A DNA stretch of 64,000 bases from NCBI GenBank assembly GCA_947626145.1, contig CANQRB010000003.1, positions 62,001 to 126,000 on the forward strand, given 5' to 3'. Below, one piece after another: positions 17,572 through 26,964 of this stretch (the first letter of the stretch is position 1; every line of letters starts with the position of its first letter). This stretch comes from an uncultured Clostridia bacterium. Its GTDB lineage: Bacteria > Bacillota > Clostridia > UMGS1883. The notes beneath the pieces are model-generated. The model saw only the letters and a list, made by a program, of their open reading frames with translations. It did no database searches and had not been told where the DNA came from. The translations under genes were made by a program, and so were the position numbers.

Positions 17572-17796
17572 ATGATCGCCATATTAAGCCGTATATTCAC
17601 CGGCCCAAACATAAATCTTTTTTCCGTACTGGGTATGTGCGTTATGGTCTTAGGCGGTATCGTCTGCTTCGGCGCAAGGAAAATTAAGACAAAAATATCG
17701 GGCCGTCCGGCGGACGACAGCGAAATTCTGCCGCTTAAGCTGGCGGGGCTCGCCGTCGCCATTATCGGACTTCTCATAACCGTGTACATTTCATAA
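17572..17796 (+). CDS. Small two-helix membrane protein
   Basis: A 74-aa protein not recognised as a named family. It has two hydrophobic segments, about residues 17-35 (VLGMCVMVLGGIVCFGA) and 55-73 (LAVAIIGLLITVYIS), joined by a basic loop KIKTKISGR. A GAAAGGGG SD lies almost directly against the ATG, which is poor spacing. It sits 20 bp after the HEPN gene and 18 bp before valS, so it is probably co-transcribed with both. Confidence 0.6.
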   Translation: MIAILSRIFTGPNINLFSVLGMCVMVLGGIVCFGARKIKTKISGRPADDSEILPLKLAGLAVAIIGLLITVYIS

Positions 17797-17814
17797 CAGA
17801 GAGGATGAACTCCA

Positions 17815-20436
17815 TTGAAAAATCTTGAAAAAACCTACAATCCCGCCGAGATAGAGGATCGCCTCTACTCAAAGTGGGTTGAAAGCGGCTGCTTCCACGC
17901 CGAGCCTGATCCCGAAAAGGAGCCCTATACCATCGTTATCCCGCCCCCCAACGTTACCGGCCAGCTCCACATGGGCCACGCCCTTGACGAAACCTTGCAA
18001 GACATACTCATCCGTTTCAAGCGGATGCAGGGCTATAACGCCCTGTGGATACCCGGCACCGACCACGCCGGCATCGCCACCCAGATAAAGGTGGAGGAGA
18101 CCCTGCGCAAGGAAGAGGGCCTGACCCGCTATGATCTGGGAAGGGACAAGTTTCTGGAACGGGTGTGGGACTGGAAAAACAAGTTCGGCAGCCGCATCAT
18201 AAATCAGCTGAAAAAGATAGGCAGCTCATGCGACTGGGAACGGGAACGGTTCACCATGGACGAGGGCTGTTCCAGGGCAGTCCGTGAGGTATTTGTTAAC
18301 CTCTACAACAAGGGCCTTATCTACCGGGGCAACCGGATAATCAACTGGTGCCCGAGCTGCACCACCGCCCTCTCCGACGCCGAGGTGGAGTACAGCGACC
18401 AGCCCGGCCACTTCTGGCACGTGCGCTATCAGATAACCGGCACCGACCGCTATATCACCGTGGCCACCACCCGGCCCGAGACCATGCTGGGCGACACGGC
18501 CATCGCCGTACACCCCGACGACGAGAGGTACAGGGACGTTGTGGGCAAGACCTGCATTCTGCCCCTTGTGGGCCGTGAGATACCCATAGTGGCCGACGAG
18601 TACGTGGAAATGGACTTCGGCACCGGCGCGGTAAAGATAACTCCCGCCCACGACCCCAACGACTTCGAGGTTGGCAAGCGCCATGATCTGCCCGTTATCA
18701 ACGTGATGAACGACGACGCCACCATCAACAAAAACGGCGGAAAATACGAGGGACTGGACCGCTACGAGGCCCGCAAACAGATAGTGGCCGACCTTGAAGC
18801 GTGCGGCGCGCTGGTTAAAATCGAGGAGCACAGCCACAACGTGGGACACTGCTACCGCTGCGGTACCACCGTGGAGCCCCTGACCAGCGACCAGTGGTTT
18901 GTGAAAATGGCCCCTCTCGCCAAGGAGGCCATCCGCGTCGTAAAGGACGGCGAGGTAAAGTTCGTGCCCGAGCGCTTCACCAAGACTTATTTGAACTGGA
19001 TGGAGAACGTCCACGACTGGTGCATCAGCCGCCAGCTCTGGTGGGGCCACCGCATACCCGCTTTCTACTGTGACGGCTGCGGCGAAATGACCGTTTCAAA
19101 GGAGGACATCACCGTTTGTCCCAAGTGCGGCGGCCATGTACGTCAGGAGGAGGACGTGCTGGACACCTGGTTCTCCTCGGCCCTGTGGCCCTTCTCCACG
19201 CTGGGCTTCCCGGAGCAGACCGAGGAGCTGAAATATTTCTTCCCCACCAGCACCCTCGTCACCGGCTACGACATAATATTCTTCTGGGTTGCCAGAATGA
19301 TATTCAGCAGCTGCGAGCATATGCACGACGTGCCCTTTAAGACCGTGTTCATACACGGCCTTGTGCGGGACAGCCAGGGCCGCAAAATGAGCAAATCCCT
19401 TGGCAACGGCATCGACCCGCTGGAGATAATCGACAAGTACGGCGCCGACGCCCTCCGCTTCACCCTCGCCACCGGCAACGCTCCCGGCAACGATATGCGC
19501 TTCTACATGGAGCGTGTGGAGGCCAGCCGCAACTTCGCCAACAAGATATGGAACGCCGCCCGCTTCGTGCTGATGAACCTTGAAATTGACAAACGGGAGC
19601 TGCCCCATGCCCCCAGGACCGAGGACAAGTGGATACTTTCCCGCCTGAACACGGTAATAAAAAATGTCACCGACAACCTCGACAGCTTCGAGCTGGGCGT
19701 TGCCCTGAGCAATATATATGATTTCGTATGGGACGAGGTTTGCGACTGGTACATCGAGCTGGTGAAGCCAAGGCTTTACGGCACGGACGCGGAAAGCAAG
19801 CTGGACGCCCAGCGCACCCTCGTGTGGGTTCTGGCCGACGTGATGAAGCTGCTCCACCCCTTCATGCCCTTCATAACCGAGGAAATTTACTGCTCGCTGC
19901 CGGTGGAGGAGGCGACAGTCGTCACGGCTTCATGGCCCAAATACGACGAGGCTCTTTCATTCCCCGAGGACGAGCGTACCATGGAGATAATCTGCGAGGC
20001 CATACGCAGCGTCCGCAACGTCCGCAGCGGCATGAACGTTCCTCCGTCCCGCAGAGCGGGTATGTTCATCGTCACCGACAGGCCCGAAATTTTCAGCGCT
20101 GGGGTCAGCTTCTTTGAAAAGCTTGCCGGCGCCAGAGACGTGGCCATTCAGGCCGACGAGACCGGCGTTCCCGCCGGAGCCGTCAGCGTGGTGGTAGAAG
20201 GAGCCCGCATCTTCATTCCCCTTGAGGACTTAATTGACGTGGAAAAGGAACGCCGGCGCCTTGAGGACGAAAAGACCCGTCTCGAGGGCGAGATAGCCAG
20301 AGTTGAAAAAATGCTCGGCAATCCCGGCTTCGTGTCCAAGGCTCCTCAGAAGAAAATAGACGAGGAGAAAGCCAAGGGCGAAAAGTACAGAGAGATGTAC
20401 GCCAAGGTTCTTGAAAGCCTCGAAAAGCTTAAATAA
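17815..20436 (+). CDS. valS: Valyl-tRNA synthetase
   Basis: Charges tRNA-Val. The 873-aa length is typical. The HIGH-type motif is HMGH within [14 protein letters not shown] (about residue 50) and KMSKS is within [10 protein letters not shown] (about 525). The editing domain and two Cys pairs (CYRCGTT, CDGCGEM...CPKCGG) lie between, and a C-terminal coiled-coil tRNA-binding arm spans about 805-873. The start is a TTG with AGAGAGGA 9 nt upstream; the nearby ATG is out of frame. No T-box leader with the AGGGUGGNACCGCG element is visible upstream, unlike many clostridial valS genes. Confidence 0.97.
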   Translation: MKNLEKTYNPAEIEDRLYSKWVESGCFHAEPDPEKEPYTIVIPPPNVTGQLHMGHALDETLQDILIRFKRMQGYNALWIPGTDHAGIATQIKVEETLRKEEGLTRYDLGRDKFLERVWDWKNKFGSRIINQLKKIGSSCDWERERFTMDEGCSRAVREVFVNLYNKGLIYRGNRIINWCPSCTTALSDAEVEYSDQPGHFWHVRYQITGTDRYITVATTRPETMLGDTAIAVHPDDERYRDVVGKTCILPLVGREIPIVADEYVEMDFGTGAVKITPAHDPNDFEVGKRHDLPVINVMNDDATINKNGGKYEGLDRYEARKQIVADLEACGALVKIEEHSHNVGHCYRCGTTVEPLTSDQWFVKMAPLAKEAIRVVKDGEVKFVPERFTKTYLNWMENVHDWCISRQLWWGHRIPAFYCDGCGEMTVSKEDITVCPKCGGHVRQEEDVLDTWFSSALWPFSTLGFPEQTEELKYFFPTSTLVTGYDIIFFWVARMIFSSCEHMHDVPFKTVFIHGLVRDSQGRKMSKSLGNGIDPLEIIDKYGADALRFTLATGNAPGNDMRFYMERVEASRNFANKIWNAARFVLMNLEIDKRELPHAPRTEDKWILSRLNTVIKNVTDNLDSFELGVALSNIYDFVWDEVCDWYIELVKPRLYGTDAESKLDAQRTLVWVLADVMKLLHPFMPFITEEIYCSLPVEEATVVTASWPKYDEALSFPEDERTMEIICEAIRSVRNVRSGMNVPPSRRAGMFIVTDRPEIFSAGVSFFEKLAGARDVAIQADETGVPAGAVSVVVEGARIFIPLEDLIDVEKERRRLEDEKTRLEGEIARVEKMLGNPGFVSKAPQKKIDEEKAKGEKYREMYAKVLESLEKLK

Positions 20437-20484
20437 ACTTGAATAATTTACCGCAGCCGGCATATAATTGTTCCGGTGATGTAA

Positions 20485-21168
20485 ATGCTGACTGTTGTTG
20501 CCGCCCGTAAATCGGGCGGCGTTTTTTCCCCGGCCCTGATACGTGAGGAAAGGGGCCCGGCGGAGGTCTTTTACCTGAAAAACGCTCAGGCCCTGAAAAA
20601 GCTGAAAAAACTTGGGCCAAAGCGCGCCGTGGCGGCGCCCTCGGCGGCGGAGCTGGTCGGCCCGGCGGCCAAAGTGTGGGAGGGCGGCAGCGAATCCGAA
20701 ATCCGGCTGCCGCAAATTCTGGCAGGGCTGGCCAAACTCCCCGTGGGCGAGCTCTATCTTTTCACCGGAGTGGAGCGGGCGGCGGAGCTGATAGAACGCT
20801 GCTCCGGCTGCGCCCGGCTGTTCACGGTAGTAACCGGCGAAACGGGAGGGCAGGAGCTGTTCGACAAGCTGTATTTCGACAGGGGCGTAATTCTGCGGCG
20901 GGTGCAGTCGCCCGCCAGCCGCGTGGGAGCCACGGCCCTGAGCCTGACGGAAACGGGGCGGACGGCGCCGGGAGTGTTGAGCGTAGATCTGACAAGGCTG
21001 GGACGGCTGAAATTTTACGGCGGCCCTCTCGACCCTCTGGAGGAGGAGGGGCTCTCCCCCACCGCCGAGCTATACGCCCTCGCCGGTCTGCCTTTGCCGG
21101 AAAATGGCGTTATTTCAAAGGAGCACGGGGACAAAATTTTATATCTTGACACCGGAACGATTTTGTAG
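20485..21168 (+). CDS. Uncharacterised 227-aa protein between valS and greA
   Basis: I do not recognise a family. The protein is soluble and alternates short strands and helices (LTVVAARKSGGVF, LPVGELYLFTGVERAAEL, KLYFDRGVILRRV), which may suggest a Rossmann-like alpha/beta fold. There are no membrane segments or signal peptide. Two Cys occur in CSGCARLF. It starts 48 bp after valS with only a weak GGTGAT SD, so it may be co-transcribed with valS. The greA promoter -35 lies inside its last codons and the spacer ends at its stop. Confidence 0.65.
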   Translation: MLTVVAARKSGGVFSPALIREERGPAEVFYLKNAQALKKLKKLGPKRAVAAPSAAELVGPAAKVWEGGSESEIRLPQILAGLAKLPVGELYLFTGVERAAELIERCSGCARLFTVVTGETGGQELFDKLYFDRGVILRRVQSPASRVGATALSLTETGRTAPGVLSVDLTRLGRLKFYGGPLDPLEEEGLSPTAELYALAGLPLPENGVISKEHGDKILYLDTGTIL

Positions 21169-21174
21169 TATAAT
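21146..21174 (+). promoter_or_regulatory. Consensus SigA promoter of greA
   Basis: TTGACA, 17-bp spacer, TATAAT, a full match to consensus. It overlaps the end of the upstream orphan ORF, whose stop codon is the last three spacer bases. Confidence 0.85.
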
Positions 21175-21220
21175 ACTATAGATTTAATGGAAAGCATAAG
21201 AATTGAGAGGAGTTTTTTAC

Positions 21221-21697
21221 ATGGCTGCAAAACAGGTATTACTTACAAAAGACGGTCTGAAAAGGCTTCAGGATGAGCTGGAAAATCTTAAGACCGTCCG
21301 CCGTCAGGAGAACAAGGAGGCCATCAAGCGGGCCCGTTCCTTCGGCGACCTTTCCGAGAACAGCGAGTATGACGAGGCCAAGGAGGAGCAGGCGGCCATC
21401 GAGCAGCGCATCACCGAAATCGAGGCCATGCTGGTCAACGTAAAGATAATCGACGACGATACCGTTGACAACAGCACGGTTTCAGTGGGCTCAACGGTGA
21501 GCATCAAGGACGTCGAGACCGGCGATGTGGACGTTTACGCCATAGTCGGCTCCACCGAGTCCAACCCCGAGGAGGGGAAAATATCCGACGAGTGCCCCGT
21601 GGGCAAGGCCCTGCTGTCCAAAAGGGTCGGCGACATAGTCCCCGTGGAGATACCCGACGGAGTTATCAACTACGAAATACTGTCCATCGAAAGATAG
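21221..21697 (+). CDS. greA: Transcription elongation factor GreA
   Basis: Rescues backtracked RNA polymerase by stimulating transcript cleavage. The 158-aa product has the N-terminal coiled coil with the tip acidic residues in RSFGDLSENSEYDEAKEEQ and the C-terminal FKBP-like globular domain ending in NYEILSIER. The track begins at a TTG. The ATG at 21221 is 8 nt behind GAGAGGAG and gives the standard MAAKQVLLTKDGL start. A consensus promoter is upstream and a terminator downstream, so it is a single-gene unit. Confidence 0.96.
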   Translation: MAAKQVLLTKDGLKRLQDELENLKTVRRQENKEAIKRARSFGDLSENSEYDEAKEEQAAIEQRITEIEAMLVNVKIIDDDTVDNSTVSVGSTVSIKDVETGDVDVYAIVGSTESNPEEGKISDECPVGKALLSKRVGDIVPVEIPDGVINYEILSIER

Positions 21698-21729
21698 GCC
21701 CCGCAGAACATCCAACGGCCGATAATCTC

Positions 21730-21766
21730 AAGGCAATACCGCGGCATCTGTGCGGTATTGCCTTAA
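21730..21766 (+). terminator. Terminator after greA
   Basis: AAGGCAATACCGC, a 9-nt loop and GCGGTATTGCCTT form a 13-bp perfect stem followed by AAGTTAATATTTT. Confidence 0.8.
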
Positions 21767-21822
21767 GTTAATATTTTACAATATTGTCCGTGTATTTTTT
21801 TACAAATTAAGCATAATATCTC

Positions 21823-21851
21823 TTGACTAAAAGAATATTTTATAGTATAAT
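21823..21851 (+). promoter_or_regulatory. SigA promoter of glgP
   Basis: TTGACT, 17-bp spacer, TATAAT, about 58 bp before the start codon. Confidence 0.82.
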
Positions 21852-21909
21852 ACCACAGTATGTAAAAAATGGACAAAATTTCCACTTCCTATAAGAAAGG
21901 ATGACAAGA

Positions 21910-24372
21910 ATGGCAAAGACACCAGCCCTCACGCCCGCTCAGCAGGCGCTGAAGGAGGAAATTCTCGGCAAGCTCAGCCGTCACTACGGACGGACCCTTG
22001 ACGACGCCACAAAATCCCACATCTATAAGGCCACGGCCCTCACCGTCCGTGACACCATCATGAAGCGGTGGACCGAGTACCGCCGGAGCCAGCGCACCGC
22101 CCACAGGAAGGAGCTCTTCTATCTGTCCTTTGAGTTCCTCATGGGCCGCAGCCTCGGCAACAACCTTCTCAACACCGGTCTCACCGAGGACTACGAGGCC
22201 GTGCTCCAGAGCATGGGCTGTTCCCTGTCCGAGATAGCCGCTCAGGAGAGCGACGCCGGTCTTGGCAACGGCGGCCTTGGCAGACTCGCCGCCTGCTTCC
22301 TCGACTCACTGGCGGCCCTTAACCTTCCCGCCTTCGGCTGCTCCATCCGTTACGAGTACGGACTTTTCAAGCAGAAAATAATCGACGGCCAGCAGGTGGA
22401 GACCCCCGACAACTGGCTCAGCGACGGCACCGTATGGGAAATTCCCCGTCCCGAGGAGCAGCAGGTAGTTCGCTTCGGCGGCAATGTAAAGACCGAGTAT
22501 GTTGACGGCAAAATGAAGTTCACTTACGAGAACACCACCGACGTGCTGGGTATTCCCTATGATATGCCCATCGCAGGCTACAACGCCAATCTGGTCAACA
22601 CCCTGCGTCTCTGGTCCTCCCGCGCCAAGAACGACCTCAACATGGCTTACTTCAGCGGCGGCGACTATGTAAAGGCCGTGGAGGAAAAGGCTCTGGCCGA
22701 GGCCCTGTCCAAGGTGCTCTATCCCGAGGACAACCATCAGGAGGGCAAGGCCCTTCGCCTGCGCCAGCAGTATTTCTTCGTTTCCTGCACCATTCAGTGG
22801 ATAATTTCCCGCTTCAAGCGGCACCACGCCGGAGAGGGTCTGTCCCATCTGGCGGACTATATCACCATACACATCAACGACACCCATCCCGCCATCGGTA
22901 TTCCCGAGCTTATGCGCATACTCATGGACGAAGAGGGCATGGGCTGGGACGAGGCCTGGGCCATCACCACTCAGGTATTCGCCTACACCAACCACACCGT
23001 AATGGCCGAGGCTCTGGAAAAGTGGCCCGTTGACCTGTTCAAGCGCCTTCTGCCCAGAATCTGGATGATAGTTGAGGAAATGAACCGCCGTCTCCAGAAT
23101 CAGCTGCTCAGCGTTTACGGCGAGGACTGGGGCAAGATAAACTATATGTCCATCGTGGCCGACAACTATATCTCCATGGCCAATATGTGCCTGGCCTCCT
23201 GCTACAAGGTAAACGGCGTGAGCGAGCTGCACACCGACATCCTCAAGAACGACGTGTTCAAGGATTATTACAACCTTTATCCCGACAAGTTCGAGGCCAT
23301 AACCAACGGCATCACATACCGCCGCTGGCTGCGGCTGGCCAACCCCGAGCTGAGCAAAATAATCAGCGACCGGATCGGCGAGGAGTGGATAACCAAGGCC
23401 GACGAGCTTCAGGCCATAGCCAACTATGCCGACGACGAGGAGTTCCAGAAGCAGTTCCGCAAGATGAAGCTGGCCAAGAAAAAAGAGCTGGCCGCCTATA
23501 TCAAGGAGCACAACGGAGTGGACATCGACCCCAACTCCATCTTTGACGTGCAGGTAAAGCGCCTCCACGAGTACAAGCGTCAGCTGCTGAACATACTCCA
23601 TGTTCTCTATCTCTATGACAAGCTGAAGCACGACAGCGAGTACGATATGCTGCCCCACACCTTTATCTTCGGTGCCAAGGCTTCTCCCGGATACAAGCGG
23701 GCCAAGCTCATCATCCGCCTTATCAACGACGTGGCGAAGCTGGTCAACGACGATCCCGACCTCAAGGGCAAGATCAAGGTTGTATTCATCGAAAACTACG
23801 GCGTATCTCTGGCCCAGAAGATAATCCCCGCCGCCGACATCTCCGAGCAGATCTCCACCGCCGGACTTGAGGCCAGCGGCACCGGCAACATGAAGTTCAT
23901 GGCCAACGGCGCCCTGACCATAGGCACCCTTGACGGCGCGAACGTGGAAATGCTCCGCTGTGTGGGCGACGACAACATCTTTATCTTCGGTATGACCACT
24001 CCCGAGGTCAACCGCGCCCTTCGCTTCGAAAGCGCAACCAGCCAGGACATCTACGCTTCCAACCCCGACATCCGCCGTATTCTTGATATGCTCATCGACG
24101 GCACGGTCAACGCATCCGACCATCATCTCTACTATGACCTGTACCAGTCGCTGGTATTCGGCGACCACGGCGTGGCCGACAAGTTCATGGTGGTACGTGA
24201 TTTCCGGGCCTACTGCGCCATCCACGAGAAGGCCGACCGCCAGTACCGCGACGAGAAGCTGTGGACGAGGAAAGCTATACTCAACGTGGCTTACAGCGGC
24301 TTCTTCTCCAGCGACCGGACCATCGAGGAGTACAACGACAAGATCTGGCACCTCGAAAAGGTAGAGCACTAA
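21910..24372 (+). CDS. glgP: Glycogen/starch/maltodextrin phosphorylase
   Basis: Releases glucose 1-phosphate from alpha-1,4-glucans. The 820-aa GT35 enzyme has the pyridoxal-phosphate lysine in EASGTGNMKFMANGALTIGT near the C-terminus and the N-terminal signature YLSFEFLMGRSLGNNLLN. I took the second ATG, which is 8 nt behind AAAGGA; the first ATG would abut the SD. No other glycogen genes are adjacent, so this phosphorylase is expressed from its own promoter and terminator. Confidence 0.96.
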   Translation: MAKTPALTPAQQALKEEILGKLSRHYGRTLDDATKSHIYKATALTVRDTIMKRWTEYRRSQRTAHRKELFYLSFEFLMGRSLGNNLLNTGLTEDYEAVLQSMGCSLSEIAAQESDAGLGNGGLGRLAACFLDSLAALNLPAFGCSIRYEYGLFKQKIIDGQQVETPDNWLSDGTVWEIPRPEEQQVVRFGGNVKTEYVDGKMKFTYENTTDVLGIPYDMPIAGYNANLVNTLRLWSSRAKNDLNMAYFSGGDYVKAVEEKALAEALSKVLYPEDNHQEGKALRLRQQYFFVSCTIQWIISRFKRHHAGEGLSHLADYITIHINDTHPAIGIPELMRILMDEEGMGWDEAWAITTQVFAYTNHTVMAEALEKWPVDLFKRLLPRIWMIVEEMNRRLQNQLLSVYGEDWGKINYMSIVADNYISMANMCLASCYKVNGVSELHTDILKNDVFKDYYNLYPDKFEAITNGITYRRWLRLANPELSKIISDRIGEEWITKADELQAIANYADDEEFQKQFRKMKLAKKKELAAYIKEHNGVDIDPNSIFDVQVKRLHEYKRQLLNILHVLYLYDKLKHDSEYDMLPHTFIFGAKASPGYKRAKLIIRLINDVAKLVNDDPDLKGKIKVVFIENYGVSLAQKIIPAADISEQISTAGLEASGTGNMKFMANGALTIGTLDGANVEMLRCVGDDNIFIFGMTTPEVNRALRFESATSQDIYASNPDIRRILDMLIDGTVNASDHHLYYDLYQSLVFGDHGVADKFMVVRDFRAYCAIHEKADRQYRDEKLWTRKAILNVAYSGFFSSDRTIEEYNDKIWHLEKVEH

Positions 24373-24399
24373 AGCAGTAAAACCCGATAAGGAATAAAC

Positions 24400-24433
24400 A
24401 AAACAGGTTTCGGCTCAGGCCGGGACCTGTTTT
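24400..24433 (+). terminator. Terminator after glgP
   Basis: AAAACAGGT and ACCTGTTTT form a 9-bp stem enclosing a G+C-rich 16-nt loop that can itself pair. It lies 27 bp past the stop. Confidence 0.75.
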
Positions 24434-24457
24434 GCATACGTGTCAATAAGATGGCAA

Positions 24458-24577
24458 ATGCTATTTTTGCCATATGGCAAAATAGCAAAAATAGCTGATA
24501 CAGATAAAGATAAAGAAAAAGAAAAAGAAAAAGATACTCTTACTGATACAGAAAAGGATAAAGATAATGATACTTAG
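24458..24577 (+). other. Short Lys/Asp/Glu-rich ORF, possible relic
   Basis: A 39-codon ATG ORF whose product is MLFLPYGK... followed by alternating DKDKEKEKEK and TDTEKDKD. No good SD is visible. Such charged tails are typical of the linker in DnaD-like phage and plasmid replication proteins, so this may be a decayed fragment. It may equally be low-complexity noise. Just downstream are three TTTTCCACA sequences. Confidence 0.3.
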
Positions 24578-24592
24578 TATTAGAGAGGCGAC

Positions 24593-24660
24593 TTTTCCAC
24601 AGATACGGCGTTTTTTCCCATAACATCGGGCAAAACCTATGTGGAAAACCCTGTGGAAAA
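24593..24660. other. Cluster of three DnaA-box-like nonamers
   Basis: TTTTCCACA occurs at 24593-24601 (plus) and as its complement at 24640-24648 and 24652-24660. All fit TTWTNCACA. No dnaA, dnaN or repeat-rich AT element lies beside it, so oriC function is not claimed. Confidence 0.4.
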
Positions 24661-24723
24661 CTCTGTCATTGTTACCGTAATAATCCCGCATATTGATAAT
24701 TTTAAGGGCATTACCAATAAAAA

Positions 24724-24756
24724 AGGGACATCTGCCCCAAAAGAGCAGGTGTCCCT
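24724..24756 (-). terminator. Terminator of the cpsB-wzz/cpsD operon
   Basis: On the minus strand AGGGACACCTGC, a 9-nt loop and GCAGATGTCCCT (one G-U pair), followed by TTTTTTA. It lies 13 bp past the cpsB stop. Confidence 0.88.
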
Positions 24757-24768
24757 CCATATTATGCT

Positions 24769-25485
24769 CTATACTTCCACGAATTCTGACTTTTCCAGCA
24801 CTCTGCGACCACGGTAAAGTATGCGCTCAACGCCGGGATCGCCCAGCTTTTCCTTAATAGTGTCATAAGCGAATTTTATCTTCGGGGGACGGCTCTCAAG
24901 ATTGTGAGTGTCGCTGCCAAGCAGGGAGGCCAGATGCTCGTCAAAGAATTTCAGCGATTTCCTCTTGGTAAAGAAGCCCTGGAAGCTCTCCGCGTTCATC
25001 TGGAGTATGCAGCCCATCTTCTTCAGCTCACGTATCTCGCTGAGGCCGCCGTTGAAGCCGATATACCGCTCAAAGTGAGCGATAAGGGGGGTAAAGCCGT
25101 TGCACTGTATCTTGTAGACGGTGTCCAGATTGCGGCTGCTCCACTTGGTAAAGGGCATTTCCAAAAGCAGATACTTCGTTCCGCGTATGGCCATCTCACC
25201 CAGGCCGTCCACCTTGTCGAGGGAGTCCATGAACAGCACCTCGGCGCCCAAATGGAGCCGCAGGCCCACGGGATGATTTTCCAGAGCGGCCATCAGGTGC
25301 TCAAAGCTAACCTGCCGCCGGTCGAGGAATTTTTCCACACTGTTCTGTGAAGCGTAAAAGTGGGGTGTGAGCACAACGTCGGTCACTCCCTCCTCCCTGA
25401 GCTTTTCCAGCATTTGCACGGACATTTCGGAATTTTTGCTGCCGTCGTCAATACCGGGCAGTATGTGGGTGTGAATATCAATCAT
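24769..25485 (-). CDS. cpsB: CpsB/YwqE-type PHP-domain tyrosine-protein phosphatase
   Basis: A 238-aa metal-dependent phosphatase of the PHP family that dephosphorylates BY-kinases in capsule and exopolysaccharide control. Metal ligands appear in MIDIHTHILPGIDDG, VVLTPHFY, LGAEV, IAHFERY and LLGSDTHN, all intact. It overlaps the upstream Wzz-CpsD gene by 4 bp. The partner kinase has lost its ATP-binding lysine, so the phosphatase may act on another kinase or regulate through binding. Confidence 0.92.
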   Translation of the reverse strand: MIDIHTHILPGIDDGSKNSEMSVQMLEKLREEGVTDVVLTPHFYASQNSVEKFLDRRQVSFEHLMAALENHPVGLRLHLGAEVLFMDSLDKVDGLGEMAIRGTKYLLLEMPFTKWSSRNLDTVYKIQCNGFTPLIAHFERYIGFNGGLSEIRELKKMGCILQMNAESFQGFFTKRKSLKFFDEHLASLLGSDTHNLESRPPKIKFAYDTIKEKLGDPGVERILYRGRRVLEKSEFVEV

Positions 25486-26777
25486 TTTTTATCCCTCTCT
25501 TTCCTGCCGGTCTTGTCCGCGCCGCATATAAATCCGACTATTCTGGCGCCGCCGCCGCGGAGGGCGCCGACAAGATCCGCAATTTTATCCATAGTGGTAC
25601 GGCGCATACGCACCGTGACGGCCACACCGTCGGCCAGCTCCGCAAGAAGGGCGCCGGCGTTTTCATCCTCCGCCGTCGGGGCGACAAATATGATATAGTC
25701 GTATTTGCCGGCAAAGCCGTCAATGATCTTCTTTGTGTCGCCGCCGGCCAGCAGCTCTATCGGGTCGGGGGGCACATCGCCGGAGGCGAGCACGTCCAGA
25801 TTTTTCCGGACGTTCGCCTTAACGGCGGCGTCGGGCTCCGAGTCGCCGACCAGCACATTACTGAGTCCCAGGGCCGCGTCCGGGGCAAGTATCCGTCCGG
25901 CCGCCGGATCGCCAAGGTCGCCGTCAATGAGCAGAACCCTTTGTCCGGTCTGGGCTATTGACTCCGCAATGCCGGCCGCCATCGCTCCCCTGCCCTCGCC
26001 GCCGGGGCCCGTAATGGCAATTCTGCGGCAGCCGCTGTGAGCAAAAGAAAACTTGACGTTGTTCCTGAGGGCGTCATAACCCGCGCCGCCGGCCACGGTT
26101 CCCAGCACCGGAAGCCCGAACCTCTCGGTGAGGCGGGAGGGCTTTTTTATCCTCAAATCAAACCTTTCGGCCAGAAGCACACCGGCCGCGCCCAAAACAA
26201 GTCCGAGCGCGAGGCCGATCAAAGTGACCCTCGGTATGTTGGGGGACACGGGCCTGCGTGGGAGCTTTGCCCGGTCAACTATGGTGGCGCTGCTGCCCTT
26301 GGCCACGTCCTGTATAAGAGCCGGAGCGATGTCCGCCACCACATTGGCTATGGTTTGGGCGTGTTCGGGATAGTTGCTGCGCACCGTCACCACCAGAAGG
26401 GGGGTGCCGTCCACGCCGGAGGCGCTTATCATGGAGGAAAGCTGGGCCGTGGTATAGCCCAGTTCCGTGTTGTCGGCCACTTCCTCAAGAATTCGGTCGG
26501 TCTTTATCATGGCGCCGTAAACATCGGCAAGGGTGCTGGAGGTGGTTACGTCCGTGCCCTGTACCTTTATGGACTCGGACACGCCCTGCTGGTTATTGAC
26601 ATAGAGCTTAACGTTGGTTGAATACACGGGCCGCATGAACCAGCTGCTGTAAACGAAGGCCGCCAGCCCGAACGCCAGCGTCGCCGCCAATATCACCGGC
26701 AGCTTAACAACAAGTATTTTAAAAACCTTGACCAGATCTATCTGATCCTCGGTCATCTCCTCAAATTTATCATCCAT
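25482..26777 (-). CDS. Wzz-CpsD fusion: chain-length domain plus degraded BY-kinase domain
   Basis: A 431-aa membrane protein. The Wzz domain has membrane helices at about 29-48 and 183-203 flanking an extracytoplasmic loop with the PxxP-like RRPVSPNIPR. The cytoplasmic P-loop domain (about 225-425) is clearly related to CpsD/CapB, but its Walker A reads GPGGEGRGAM where active enzymes have GEGKS/T. Walker A' is LLIDGDLGDP, Walker B reads YIIFVAPTAE without the usual Asp, and no C-terminal Tyr cluster exists. So kinase activity is unlikely, and it may be a structural or regulatory pseudokinase in polysaccharide export. It is first in the operon, behind a promoter at 26818-26845. Confidence 0.85.
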   Translation of the reverse strand: MDDKFEEMTEDQIDLVKVFKILVVKLPVILAATLAFGLAAFVYSSWFMRPVYSTNVKLYVNNQQGVSESIKVQGTDVTTSSTLADVYGAMIKTDRILEEVADNTELGYTTAQLSSMISASGVDGTPLLVVTVRSNYPEHAQTIANVVADIAPALIQDVAKGSSATIVDRAKLPRRPVSPNIPRVTLIGLALGLVLGAAGVLLAERFDLRIKKPSRLTERFGLPVLGTVAGGAGYDALRNNVKFSFAHSGCRRIAITGPGGEGRGAMAAGIAESIAQTGQRVLLIDGDLGDPAAGRILAPDAALGLSNVLVGDSEPDAAVKANVRKNLDVLASGDVPPDPIELLAGGDTKKIIDGFAGKYDYIIFVAPTAEDENAGALLAELADGVAVTVRMRRTTMDKIADLVGALRGGGARIVGFICGADKTGRKERDKK

Positions 26778-26817
26778 TGGGTCTCCTCCTCAGAATGGTA
26801 ATATACTTCCATATAAC

Positions 26818-26845
26818 ATTATACACCAAAATTGCAAAATGTCAA
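26818..26845 (-). promoter_or_regulatory. SigA promoter of the wzz/cpsD-cpsB operon
   Basis: Minus strand TTGACA (26845-26840), 16-bp spacer, TATAAT (26823-26818). Confidence 0.75.
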
Positions 26846-26904
26846 GAGGTTCCGTGCCGCCCGATGAAAAACGGGCAATAATTTTTTAATTAATAATTTA
26901 ATTC

Positions 26905-26933
26905 TTGCCAAAACGTGAAATTTGTTGTATAAT
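26905..26933 (+). promoter_or_regulatory. SigA promoter of the DD-carboxypeptidase gene
   Basis: TTGCCA, 17-bp spacer, TATAAT. It is divergent from the promoter at 26818-26845 with about 60 bp between them. Confidence 0.78.
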
Positions 26934-26964
26934 GTTAACATAAAGTATGAAAGGAGTTTAAAGT

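Noticed and set aside
16752-17814. T-box leader for valS
   Set aside because: No AGGGUGGNACCGCG element or specifier-like stem is visible; the region is filled with the HEPN/MNT pair and a small gene.
22306-24369. 687-aa minus-strand ORF opposite glgP
   Set aside because: Shadow of glgP; no start signal and no recognisable motif.
24461-24760. 99-aa minus-strand ORF ending in a Phe/Ile run
   Set aside because: It reads through the cpsB terminator and a purine-rich low-complexity tract; no SD or promoter.
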